Of a stretch of 34,543 nucleotides of DNA, positions 1 through 7,671 are shown piece after piece. Position numbers and translations under genes: made by a program. The notes beneath the pieces are model-generated. The model worked only from the letters and a program-made list of their open reading frames with translations. It made no database searches and was not told where the DNA came from. Origin of the DNA: Spirochaetaceae bacterium (GTDB lineage: Bacteria; Spirochaetota; Spirochaetia; Treponematales; Rectinemataceae); contig JANXYQ010000058.1 of assembly GCA_025355995.1 (NCBI GenBank), positions 1-34,543 of the forward strand. The letters are read 5' to 3'. Every line of letters begins with the position of its first letter. Positions within the stretch are counted from its first letter, which is position 1.

Positions 1-1150
1 TGCCGTTGGGCAGGGCGTCGGGGTCCTTGGCGTCGGCGACGAAAGCGGTGAAGCTGCGCCTCGTCCTGTCCATCCTCGCCACCCCGCCGCCGTTCGTACC
101 CACCCAGAGCTCGCCCGACGCGTCTTGCAGCATCGAGTAGACCACGTCGTTGGGCAGGACCCCGATGGCCTGCGAGTTCTTGTACTCCTCGACGGTCTTC
201 GCCGCGAAGTCGAGGATGAAGAGGCCGCCGCCCCAGGTCCCCGCGCGGATCACGCCGCGCTCCTGGGCGTTCACGACGTAGATCCTGTTGTCGGGCAAGG
301 GGTACAGATCGTAGCTGCCGTCGCGCGGGGAAAACCGCACGAGCCCGGTGCCCCAGGCGCCGAGCCATAGATAGCCATCGGGATCCTGGGCGATGCTTTG
401 GATCGAGGAGGACGGCGGCAGGCTCGAGGCCTTGCCCGCGGGCGCCGCGAGGTTGTCGAAGCGGTCCTTCTCGTAGTCGTAGAGCGCGAAGCCGCCGCCG
501 GTCGTGCCTACCCAGAGCCGCCCCTCCTTGTCCTTGAAGAGGGCGCGGATCGTGTTGTCCGGGATCGATCCCGGGTCGCCCCCGTCGTGGTAATAGCGCT
601 TGAAGGTCCCCGTCCTCTCGTCGAGCCTATTTAGGCCGTTGAGCGTCCCGACCCAGAGCGAGCCTCGGGCGTCGCGGGCTATCGCGATGATGAGGTCGTT
701 GGAGAGGGAGTCGTCCTTGGAGGCGGAGTACCTGAAGTGCGTGAAGCGCTCGGTCGCGGTATCGAACCTGTTCAGGCCGTTGTAGGTGCCGATCCACAGC
801 GCGTCGCCCTTGTCGAAGAAGATGGTCTGGAGCTGGTCGCTGGAGATCGTGCTCTCGTCGAAGGGCTCGTTGGTGAAGGACTTGAAGCCCGAGCCGTCGT
901 AGCGGGCGAGGCCGCCCTGGGTCGCCATCCAGATGAAGCCCTTCGAGTCCTGCAGGATTCCCGAGACCGAGGAGTTGACCAGCCCGTCCCTGATCGAGAG
1001 CACCGCGAAGGCGGCCTTTTCGCCGGCGCGCAGGGTAAGGCTTTTGGCCTGCGCCTCGAGCGAGGCGGGCGCGAGCAGCGCGAGGGCCGCCAGGCAGAGA
1101 AAGGCTCCCGGCCTCGCCCGATTCCCTCTACCGTATGTCCGATTCCTCAA
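1..1150 (-). CDS. Two-component regulator propeller-domain sensor, N-terminal part (cut by left edge)
   Basis: The minus frame is open from about 1183 to the window edge, so the C-terminus is missing. It opens with a signal peptide (basic start, then a run like AFLCLAALALLAPASLEAQA). Repeated propeller blades follow, each of the Reg_prop type: a 'gi.qDskGfiWmaTqgGLaRYDG' pattern, then IGTYNGLNRFD, WVGTLNGLNRLD, WVGTTGGGFALYD and WVGTNGGGVARMD. Such periplasmic propellers normally precede a Y_Y_Y domain, a membrane segment and a cytoplasmic output (histidine kinase, GGDEF or PP2C), none of which is visible here. I chose TTG at 1150 because GGAGGG lies five bases upstream and the signal peptide then has normal length. 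An in-frame GTG at 1183 is the alternative. It lies downstream of, and parallel to, another sensor gene (2151-3776) but is separated from it by a terminator. Family assignment is firm; ligand and output are unknown. Confidence 0.85.
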   Translation of the reverse strand, partial: MRNRTYGRGNRARPGAFLCLAALALLAPASLEAQAKSLTLRAGEKAAFAVLSIRDGLVNSSVSGILQDSKGFIWMATQGGLARYDGSGFKSFTNEPFDESTISSDQLQTIFFDKGDALWIGTYNGLNRFDTATERFTHFRYSASKDDSLSNDLIIAIARDARGSLWVGTLNGLNRLDERTGTFKRYYHDGGDPGSIPDNTIRALFKDKEGRLWVGTTGGGFALYDYEKDRFDNLAAPAGKASSLPPSSSIQSIAQDPDGYLWLGAWGTGLVRFSPRDGSYDLYPLPDNRIYVVNAQERGVIRAGTWGGGLFILDFAAKTVEEYKNSQAIGVLPNDVVYSMLQDASGELWVGTNGGGVARMDRTRRSFTAFVADAKDPDALPNG

Positions 1151-1204
1151 CCATTCCCTCCGGGCGCTCGCGTTTCGCGACACTAAAAGAATCGATTAAG
1201 AGAG

Positions 1205-1265
1205 GAAAAAAAGCAAACCGCGGGCGCTGGCGATATCCATCGCCTGCGACTTCCGTCGCCCGCGG
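1205..1265 (-). terminator. Rho-independent terminator after the LEA-like lipoprotein gene
   Basis: On the minus strand a 9-bp stem CCGCGGGCG / CGCCCGCGG (1257-1265 with 1218-1226) encloses a second small hairpin (GGCGAT / ATCGCC) and is followed by TTTGC and a run of T (A-run 1205-1212 on the plus strand). It sits 26 bases after the stop of the lipoprotein gene at 1291 and before the propeller sensor, so the two sensor units are probably transcribed separately. Confidence 0.8.
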
Positions 1266-1290
1266 CATCCGTTGCGAGTCTTTTTTATCG

Positions 1291-2154
1291 TTATCGGTCC
1301 ACCGCACAGCTGCCCTCCCTGTCGAAGCGTACCGCGAAGGACGGGAGGAAGGCGAGGCCCGTCGCGATCCGGGCCTCGCCCGCGAGCCGGTAGCGTACGA
1401 CTCGAAGGTTCGCCACGAGGTCGAAGAGCCTCCGGTCCATGTCCGCGAAGTTCATCTCGAACTCGAGGCCGCGCTCGGCCTTGCCCTTCGCCGGGACGGT
1501 CAGGGGCGAGGCGCTGCCGCCATCGGCCCAGAGCCTGCCCTCGCCGTAGAAGCCGTAGTCGAAGGAGTCGAGCTCGAGGGGGAATTCGTTCGGGTTCTCT
1601 ATTTCGAGGCCGAGCCTGAGGTTGGTCGTCACGAGGAGGTCGCGCTCGATCTTGATCGACGTTATGCGAAACTTTGGATCGCGGACCAGGGGGAAGGCTC
1701 CCGACGCCTCGGCCTCGAGCTCGAGGGGGGTGCCGTCGGACGCCCGCATCCTGGCGAGGGCGGTCAGTCTCCACGGGGCGGAGGAGGGGCCGCCGTCGCC
1801 GGCGATCGCCTCGCCGAGATCGGCGACTTCGACGCCGATCTCGGAGCGGATCGCCGCCTCGCCCCCGCCGGCTATCGCCTGCGCCGCGCGCGAGCTCGAC
1901 CTCGCGGGCCGGCCGTCCCCCGCATAGAGGGCGTAGTCGGCGCCCTCCATCGTAATCGCGGCGGTCCCGCGGTTGCCGACCCTCAGCGTGAAGGCGAGGA
2001 TTGCCCGTCTCTGGTCGAGGAGCAGGGGCGCCTCGACCTCTATGCTCGCGACGGGCGGGGGCTCGGCCGGAGCCGGGGAAGCCCTCTTCGTCGCACAGCC
2101 GGAGAGGAGGGAGAGGACCGAGAGGAGGATCGCGCAGCCAGCCTTCGCGTTCAT
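1291..2154 (-). CDS. Lipoprotein with LEA14-like (WHy) domain
   Basis: 287 aa. The N-terminus MNAKAGCAILLSVLSLLSGC is a lipoprotein signal with lipobox LSGC, so the protein should be lipid-anchored to a membrane. The rest resembles LEA14/WHy domains, which are beta-sandwich modules of unknown biochemical role in bacteria. Two copies seem present: an N-terminal one around residues 40-120 ('LAFTLRVGNRGTAAITMEG') and a clearer C-terminal one around 170-270 ('LRLGLEIENPNEFPLELDS', then a 'VPAKGKAE' strand). The start ATG overlaps the stop of the upstream histidine kinase (ATGA, 2151-2154), so translation is probably coupled. That pairing suggests the lipoprotein works with or near the sensor at the cell envelope, but this is inference. 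The substrate or partner is unknown. Confidence 0.8.
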   Translation of the reverse strand: MNAKAGCAILLSVLSLLSGCATKRASPAPAEPPPVASIEVEAPLLLDQRRAILAFTLRVGNRGTAAITMEGADYALYAGDGRPARSSSRAAQAIAGGGEAAIRSEIGVEVADLGEAIAGDGGPSSAPWRLTALARMRASDGTPLELEAEASGAFPLVRDPKFRITSIKIERDLLVTTNLRLGLEIENPNEFPLELDSFDYGFYGEGRLWADGGSASPLTVPAKGKAERGLEFEMNFADMDRRLFDLVANLRVVRYRLAGEARIATGLAFLPSFAVRFDREGSCAVDR

Positions 2155-3776
2155 ACGGCGCGAGCCTCGAAGGGGCCCGCGCGCTCGCGCGAGCCTACGG
2201 GCACGCGCGTTGACCAGTTGCGCGCGGGTATCGTGACGAGGACCCGGGCACCTCCTCCCGGACTCCGCGAAAGCTCGGCCCCGCCCTCCAGCTGGGAGGC
2301 GAGGGCGAGGACCAGCCGCAGTCCGAGCCCGGGCGCCGAGCGCGGATCGAAGGCTCGGGGGAAGCCGGGGCCCGCGTCGCCGGCCTCGATCTCCCCGGAA
2401 CCGTCCTCGCGCGTCTCCACGCGAAGCGAGGCCCGAAGGCTGCCGTCGGCGCCCTTCCCGTGACGGTAGGCGTTCGCCAGGAGCTCGTAGGCGATCAGGC
2501 TGAAGGGCGTGGCGGCGGCGGCGGCGATCGATCGCCCCCTCAGGTCGATGCTGATCCCGAAGCCCGGATCGCCGGCCCCGCCGCCCGAGGCGAGGCGGGC
2601 GACGATGGACGAGACGAGGGATTCCACCGAGGCCTGGCCTATCCCGGCGCTGTCGAAGAGCTCCTCCTCGGCCTGCGAGATCGCGAAGACCTTTTCGCGG
2701 AGCTCCCTGAGGAGTCTTTCCGAGGACTCGTCCCTCCCGTCGGACAGGAGCCCCATGAGGCTCAAGACCAGCTGCAAGTTGTTCTTGACGCGGTGGGAGA
2801 GCTCGTGCACGAGGAGCTCCTTCTCGCCCAGGCCCCGCTCGAGCTCGCCCTTCGCCCGATCCAGCCGCTCGAGGGCGCTGCGCGTCTCCTCGACCGAGTG
2901 GCGGAGGGCGCGCGACCTCCGCGCGAGGGCGACGACGATCGCGACGAGGACGGACGCGAGGCCCGCGAGCAGGATCGACGCCCAGAGCGGGGTCTGGAAT
3001 ACCCGGCGGAGCGGGACCGCGTAGGCTGCGAGTATCCGCCTTAGGCGCCCGGGCTCGAGCTCTCGCAGCTCGGAGATGCCCTTGTCCATCTCCCTCGCCA
3101 GGGCCAGGCCCTGGGAGGAGTCGCGGGGAGAGGCGAAGCGGAGCTCGATGGGATTGTAGATGACCGGCGTCGCCTCGATGGGCAGGTCCGCCTCCCAGAT
3201 GATGCCCAGGGAGTTGCTCCCGGCCGCGGCGTCGACCTCGCCCCGGCCCAGGGCGTGGAAGAGGGAGGTATAATCGGGGAAGAAACGGTAAACCGGCTTG
3301 AGGCCGAAGGCGGAGGCGAGGCCGCGGAGCGAGCCCGGCCCCGAGAACCAGTAGTCGTTCTCGAGGGCTCCGACCCTCTTGCCGTCCAGGTCCATCATGC
3401 TCCTGATGGGACCGCCGCGACGGGCGTATACCACCCCCCAATCGGTCATGACGGATTCCTCGGTGAAGACCGCGAAGGCCTCGCGCTCCGGCGTGCGGAC
3501 GATCGCGGGGACGAAATCGACCCTGTTCGTCTTGAGCCTGTCTATCAGGCCGTCCCACGTGTCGTAGACGAAGGAGACCTCCCAGCCGCGCCTCTCGGCG
3601 ATCGCTTTGGCGACGTCGATGAAAATGCCCCGGGGCTTGCTCGAGTCGTCTCGCCAGCAGGAGGGCTTCGCGTCGTAGTAGCCGATCAGCATCGTGCGGC
3701 CCGAGCCTATTTGTCCCGAGACGTGTAGGACCGAGGCGGCGGCGAGGGCGAAGGCTAGCAGACGGCGCTGAAACAT
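2151..3776 (-). CDS. Sensor histidine kinase with periplasmic solute-binding (SBP_bac_3-type) domain
   Basis: 541 aa from ATG 3776. It has a signal peptide (1-21, LLAFALAAASVLHVSGQ), then a bacterial family-3 solute-binding fold (about 28-255; 'GIFIDVAKAIAERRGW', 'VDFVPAIVRTPEREAF'). One membrane helix follows (about 265-290), then a coiled linker, a HisKA_2-type phosphoacceptor box (LSHRVKNNLQ, His about 328) and an HATPase_c domain (N box ELLANAYRH about 431-439, DAGPGF, GLGLRLV). It should sense a small molecule in the periplasm and autophosphorylate. No cognate regulator is adjacent; kinases of this class often use receiver-only partners, such as the one at 12646-13011, but nothing here links them. 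I prefer 3776 to in-frame ATGs at 3788 and 3881 because a TTGAAG/TATGCT promoter predicts transcription starting one base upstream of 3776. The next gene overlaps by 4 bases. Confidence 0.88.
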   Translation of the reverse strand: MFQRRLLAFALAAASVLHVSGQIGSGRTMLIGYYDAKPSCWRDDSSKPRGIFIDVAKAIAERRGWEVSFVYDTWDGLIDRLKTNRVDFVPAIVRTPEREAFAVFTEESVMTDWGVVYARRGGPIRSMMDLDGKRVGALENDYWFSGPGSLRGLASAFGLKPVYRFFPDYTSLFHALGRGEVDAAAGSNSLGIIWEADLPIEATPVIYNPIELRFASPRDSSQGLALAREMDKGISELRELEPGRLRRILAAYAVPLRRVFQTPLWASILLAGLASVLVAIVVALARRSRALRHSVEETRSALERLDRAKGELERGLGEKELLVHELSHRVKNNLQLVLSLMGLLSDGRDESSERLLRELREKVFAISQAEEELFDSAGIGQASVESLVSSIVARLASGGGAGDPGFGISIDLRGRSIAAAAATPFSLIAYELLANAYRHGKGADGSLRASLRVETREDGSGEIEAGDAGPGFPRAFDPRSAPGLGLRLVLALASQLEGGAELSRSPGGGARVLVTIPARNWSTRVPVGSRERAGPFEARAV

Positions 3777-3783
3777 CCGCCTA

Positions 3784-3812
3784 AGCATAGACACAGGCGG
3801 CGAGTCCTTCAA
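3784..3812 (-). promoter_or_regulatory. Promoter of the sensor kinase (leaderless type)
   Basis: Reading the minus strand, TTGAAG (3812-3807), a 17-base spacer and TATGCT (3789-3784) place the transcription start at about 3777, one base before ATG 3776. No Shine-Dalgarno site fits this start well, in keeping with a leaderless mRNA. Predicted by eye only. Confidence 0.5.
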
Positions 3813-3829
3813 GGGAGCGAGGGGTAATG

Positions 3830-3857
3830 TTGACAAGCGGAATATATTATCTACTAT
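3830..3857 (+). promoter_or_regulatory. Promoter of the FAD oxidoreductase pseudogene
   Basis: TTGACA (3830-3835), a 16-base spacer and TACTAT (3852-3857) lie in an AT-rich stretch. Transcription would start near 3864, and the Shine-Dalgarno GGAGG at 3869-3873 is seven bases before ATG 3881. It is back to back with the sensor-kinase promoter, so 3777-3880 is a divergent control region. Confidence 0.65.
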
Positions 3858-3880
3858 TGCCACGATACGGAGGCCGAACA

Positions 3881-5495
3881 ATGAAGCGCGATGTCGTGAT
3901 CGTATGCGGGGGCATGGCCGGGCTCACCGTCGCTGCGTTCCTGTGCAAGGCGGGACTCGGCGTCACCCTGCTCGAGAAGGAACGGAGGCTGGGCGGCCTC
4001 GTCAACTCCTTCGAGCGGGGGGGGCTTCGTCTTCGACGGCGGCATCAGGGCCATCGAGAATTCGGGCATAGTCCGGCCCATGCTCCGGCAGTTGGGGATA
4101 GAGCTCGACTTCCTTGATAGCCCCGTCTCGATAGGCTTGGGCGGAGACGTGGTAAAGCTGTCGTCGAAGGACAGCCTGCAGGAGTACCAGGGCCTCCTCG
4201 ATCTTCATTTCTCCGACCTGAAAAAGGACATCGCGGGCATCGTCGGCGAGATCGGGAAGGTCATGGGGTACATGGAGGTGCTCTACGGCATCGACAAACC
4301 CCTCTTCCTCGACGTGATGGCCCATCCAAAGTACGTCTTCGGGACCATCCTGCCCTGGATGCTCAAGTACCTGCGGAAAATGCCCAAGATCGCGAGGCTG
4401 GGCCTGCCCGTGGAGGACTATCTCGCCGCCTTTTCCGGCAAGCGCGCCTTGATAGACATCGTAGCCCAGCATTTCTTCAAGAGGACGCCGACCTTTTTCG
4501 CGCTGAGCTATTTCAGCCTCTACCTGGACTATAGGTATCCGAGGGGAGGCACGGGCTCGCTGCCGGGCAAGCTCGCGGAATTCATCCGGGCTCGCGGAGG
4601 CGAGATTCTCCCGGGAGTCGAGGCCGCCACGGTCCTGCCCGGGGAGAGGAAGGTCGTCGATTCCGCCGGGGTCGAGCGCGAGTACGGCAAGCTGCTCTGG
4701 GCCGCCGACGCCAAGGCCCTCTATCGGAGACTCGACCTCGGATCCATGGGCGAGGGCCGCGCCGCGAGGAGGATCCGCGCCAGGGCCGGCGTTCTCGAGG
4801 GCAAGAGCGGGGGAGACTCGGTCTTCAGCGTCTACCTGTCTCTGGACCTGGCTCCCGGGTATTTCGCGCGCATAGCCAGCGCGCATTTTTTCTATACGCC
4901 GTCCACGGCGGGGCTCTCCTCGCTAGGGCCGCGGCCGCCGGCTAGCGACAAGGCCGCGATGCTCGCGTGGCTAACGCGCTTCTTCGAGCTGAATACCTTC
5001 GAGATTTCCTGCCCCGCCCTCCGCGACCCCTCCCTGGCGCCACCGGGAAAGACGGGCCTTATCGTGAGCACCCTCATGGACCATTCGCTCGCGAAGGCCG
5101 TCGACGAGAGCGGATGGTACGAGGAATTCCGGGCCGCCTGCTCGAAGAGCGTCGTGTCGACCTTGGACGCATCGATCTTCCCCGGCTTCGCCGCCGTCCT
5201 GGGCGCCTTCGACTCGACGCCGCTGACCCTCGAGAAGGCCACGGGCAACTCCGAGGGCGCGATCACGGGCTGGGCCTTCACGAACGACCCGGTACCGGCC
5301 GTCAGCTCGATGCCGCGGGTCGCGCGCTCGGTCCTCACGCCGATACCGGACGTGCTTCAGGCGGGGCAGTGGTCCTACAGCCCCTCGGGCCTGCCCATCT
5401 CCCGGTCGAGGACCCTTTCGGCGGGCGCCTCCTCCATCGTGAGGTGGAAGTACCCGCCCGAGACCCCTGTCAGCTCCGGCGAGGCTGCGAGGTAG
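3881..5495 (+). pseudogene. FAD-dependent oxidoreductase (phytoene desaturase/CrtI-like family), frameshifted at a G8 tract
   Basis: The first frame (from 3881) gives a Rossmann FAD-binding start, MKRDVVIVCGGMAGLT...LLEKERRLGG, then loses homology at eight G (4017-4024). Removing one G restores FERGGFVFDGGIRAIENSG and joins the frame continuing to 5495, for a product of about 537 aa. Typical family features follow, including the late 'TNDPVP' and 'QAGQWSYSPSGLPIS' segments near the C-terminus. The first Gly of GxGxxG is Cys. After SGLPIS the expected tail (a short helix that closes the FAD site) is replaced by unrelated sequence that is the antisense of the neighbouring SDR 3' end. Members oxidise or isomerise polyenes or other lipids with FAD; the substrate is unknown here. 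The promoter and Shine-Dalgarno site look intact, so this is either recent decay, a phase-variable gene, or a sequencing slip at the G run. Confidence 0.75.
4017..4024 (+). repeat. Homopolymeric G8 tract causing the frameshift
   Basis: Eight consecutive G fall at codons 46-48 of the FAD oxidoreductase. Seven G (or ten) would keep the gene open. Poly-G tracts of this length can slip, and G-tract phase variation is documented in Treponema pallidum, but whether this one varies cannot be seen from one sequence. Confidence 0.6.
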
Positions 5496-6268
5496 TACAG
5501 GGCCTCGCCCGCTATGGCGGGATCCCTCAGGAAGGGCCAGACGATCGTATGGAGGAAGAGGCGGTACAGAGGGCCGTTGTTGCTGCCTATGTTCGTCCTA
5601 AGGTCGCCGGGATGCACGGCGTTGATCGTGACGCCCCTGCCTTCATGGCGCCTGGCGAACTCCCTCACGGTCAGCAGCTGCGCGGTCTTGGCGGCCCCGT
5701 AGCTCCGCAATCCCGTATAATGCCGCTTCTTCCAGTCGAGGTCGCCTAGGTCCAGGCCGCCGAAGCGATGCCCCTCGGAGTTGACCTGGATCACGCGGGA
5801 GGGCGCGCTCCGCTCGAGCCTCCCCAGGAGGAGGCTCGTGAAGAGGAAGGGGGCGAGGTGGTCTACGCAGAACACGAGTTCGAAGCCCTGCCTGCTTTCC
5901 CTGCGCGTGGTCGAGTGGAGGCCGGCGCTGTTGACGAGGACGTCGATGCGGGGCTGCCGCTCGAGGACCTCGGCCGCGGCTCGCCGCACTTCCGCGAGGT
6001 CGCTGAAATCGGCCTCGACTATATCGCCCCGCGCCGACGCGAGGAGCGGCAGCTCGGAGCAGAGCCGCTCGGCCTTGGCGCGGTCGCGGCAGACCATGAC
6101 CACGCGCGCGCCTCCCGCCGCGAGCCGCAGGGAGGCCTGGAGGTCCACTCCGGAGGTCGAGCCCGTCACGACGCAGACCCTGCCCTCCATCGACTCGGTG
6201 CTGGACTTCTGCCTCGTCTTCCTGTTCTCGAGGAATTTGAGCTGGTCGGGCAATTCGCGCTTGGCCAT
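5375..6268 (-). CDS. Short-chain dehydrogenase/reductase (SDR), possibly C-terminally truncated
   Basis: 297 aa. It has an SDR Rossmann fold starting near residue 30 (VCVVTGSTSG), an NAG-type motif (LVNSAG), a catalytic Ser region (VIQVNSEGHRFG) and a Tyr/Lys pair in SYGAAKTAQLL, followed by 'INAVHPGDLRTNIG'. It resembles retinol-dehydrogenase-like SDRs that reduce or oxidise hydrophobic alcohols or ketones with NAD(P). Oddities: the third Gly of TGxxxGxG is Asp (TGSTSGVD), and the C-terminus ends abruptly after VLDREMG where relatives continue with a short helix. That end lies exactly where the convergent FAD gene also loses homology. A GAAAGGA site precedes ATG 6268, 17 bases after the NTF2-like pseudogene. 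Probably one operon with the aldo/keto reductase. It may be functional or may be decaying with its neighbours. Confidence 0.8.
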   Translation of the reverse strand: MAKRELPDQLKFLENRKTRQKSSTESMEGRVCVVTGSTSGVDLQASLRLAAGGARVVMVCRDRAKAERLCSELPLLASARGDIVEADFSDLAEVRRAAAEVLERQPRIDVLVNSAGLHSTTRRESRQGFELVFCVDHLAPFLFTSLLLGRLERSAPSRVIQVNSEGHRFGGLDLGDLDWKKRHYTGLRSYGAAKTAQLLTVREFARRHEGRGVTINAVHPGDLRTNIGSNNGPLYRLFLHTIVWPFLRDPAIAGEALYYLAASPELTGVSGGYFHLTMEEAPAERVLDREMGRPEGL

Positions 6269-6285
6269 ATTTTTCCTTTCGAGCC

Positions 6286-6735
6286 TCAGCCGAAGAATTT
6301 TCTCATGAACCTTCGATAGGGTTTCTTAAACCAGGGTATGCCGTTGAATATGTCGCCCCAAAGGTCATAGTAGTCGCGCTGGCCGACAATCCTCCCGTCC
6401 TCGTGGAGGATGAGGGCGGTGGCGCCGTAGATGGGCGTGCTCGGAGACCTCCGGAAGATCATCGTCATCGTCCACTGGAGGAAAATGACGTTGGAGTCCT
6501 GGGCTGCGGCGTGGATATCCATCCACAGCTCCTCGCAGCGCTTCGTGAGCCGCTCGCAGAGTGCGACGAACTCCTCGAGCCCCTCGAGCCTCTGTATCGA
6601 GTCCTGGAAAACGACGTTCGGATGATAATAGGGATAGATGTGGGACCAGTCGGGCTTGCCTTGCGTATTTTAGGTCCTCGACCACAGCTCCCGGACCGTC
6701 TCGAGGCTCATCCTCGGGTCTTCCGCGTCAGGCAT
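6286..6735 (-). pseudogene. NTF2/SnoaL-like family gene with an in-frame TAA
   Basis: From ATG 6735 the frame reads MPDAEDPRMSLETVRELWSR-T and then hits TAA at 6672-6670 (codon 22). After the stop the same frame continues without any shift: NTQGKPDWSHIYPYYHPN, VVFQDSIQRLEG, ..., WTMTMIFRRSPSTPIYG, ..., QRDYYDLWGDIFNG, ending KPYRRFMRKFFG. This is a complete NTF2-like (SnoaL-type cone fold) protein of 149 codons apart from the stop. The mutated codon is probably TAT or TAC, since relatives carry Tyr there as I recall. Such proteins are small steroid- or lipid-binding or isomerising enzymes. ATG overlaps the end of the aldo/keto reductase by 8 bases, so it was translated from the same mRNA. Restart at an internal ATG (6522) would give only a 78-aa fragment. 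Confidence 0.8.
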
Positions 6736-7624
6736 TGGCCGCCTCCGGCGAGGGGTAGCGGAAAATCGGCGCGATTCCCCTCGCCGACCCGAGGAGGGAC
6801 CTCTGCTCCTCCTCGTCCATCGGCTCGAATTCGCAGGCGAGGTCGAGGGCCATCGCGAACAGGCGCTCGTCGCCCGGGGGGATCGCCGCGCTTATCGGCT
6901 GCGAGAGCGTGTAGTATAAAGACGCTCGCGCCGCCTCGCGGTCGTCGACCGGGCGGTACCAGCACTTGGGATAGGACTTTTCCTCTCCCTCGGCCCAGGG
7001 CGTGTGCGCCAGCGACTTGAGGGCCAGGCGGGCTATGCCGCGCCTCTTCGCCTCCGAGAGCACCTGCGGCCCGAAGTCGCCGTTCGCGGCGCAGACGTAG
7101 TTGATCGGGAAAAGGATCGAGTCGAGGGGGAAAGCCTCCATCAGCGCGAGGGCCGCCTCGACGCTGTGGCAGGAGGCGCCGAGGTAGCGCGCCTCGCCCG
7201 ACTCCTTTGCGGCGAGGAAAGTCTCGCCGGCGCCGCCGGGGGAGCAGATCCTCCTCACGTCCTCCAGGCTCGCGACGGCGTGGAACTGGTAGAGGTCGAA
7301 ACGGTCGGTGAAGGCCCTCGCCAGCGAGCGCTCGAGCTCGGCGCGCGCTCCCTGCGCGTCGCGCGCGCCTGTCTTGCAGGCCAGGAAGGCGCCCTCGCGC
7401 CTGCCCCTCAAGGCCTTGCCCAGCTTGATCTCGGCCTCGCCATCGAAATAGCTCGGCGCCACGTCGAAGTAATTGACGCCGCGGTCGATCGCGCGCGCCA
7501 CGCTCCGGTCCGCCTCGGACTGCTCCTGCCCGCAGACGACGATGCCCCCGAAGCCGAGGATCGAGAGTTCGATGCCGTCCCTGTACTCCCTGCGCGCGAT
7601 AATCCCGCCGGACGAACTTTTCAT
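6728..7624 (-). CDS. Aldo/keto reductase
   Basis: 298 aa, the usual AKR length. It is an NAD(P)H-dependent TIM-barrel oxidoreductase of the cytoplasm. Visible features: LGFGGIVVCGQE near the start; the tetrad in YFDVAPSYFD (Asp and Tyr), FLACKTGARD (Lys) and LYQFHAVAS (His); and the later strand 'KRRGIARLALKSLAHTPWAEG', typical of the family with a 'YYTLSQPISAAIPPG' cofactor segment. All four catalytic residues are present, so the gene looks intact. It is the first gene of a minus-strand run with the NTF2-like pseudogene (8-base overlap) and the SDR. A TATACT -10 box near 7652-7647 and a GGGGGC site before ATG 7624 suggest a promoter here, divergent from the arginase gene. Substrate unknown. 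Confidence 0.9.
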   Translation of the reverse strand: MKSSSGGIIARREYRDGIELSILGFGGIVVCGQEQSEADRSVARAIDRGVNYFDVAPSYFDGEAEIKLGKALRGRREGAFLACKTGARDAQGARAELERSLARAFTDRFDLYQFHAVASLEDVRRICSPGGAGETFLAAKESGEARYLGASCHSVEAALALMEAFPLDSILFPINYVCAANGDFGPQVLSEAKRRGIARLALKSLAHTPWAEGEEKSYPKCWYRPVDDREAARASLYYTLSQPISAAIPPGDERLFAMALDLACEFEPMDEEEQRSLLGSARGIAPIFRYPSPEAANA

Positions 7625-7671
7625 GGCTGCCCCCAGGTACCTAGTATAGCCATAGGCGGATTCCGGAGGCT

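Noticed and set aside
1135-2463. Long plus-strand open frame (442 codons) antisense to the lipoprotein and kinase
   Set aside because: Arg/Gly/Pro-rich translation without family similarity; it is the complement of well-supported minus-strand genes in GC-rich DNA, where stops are rare. Similar shadow frames throughout were ignored.
3777-3881. Longer N-terminus for the sensor kinase (start at 3881)
   Set aside because: It would cover both divergent promoters and place residues ahead of a normal signal peptide.
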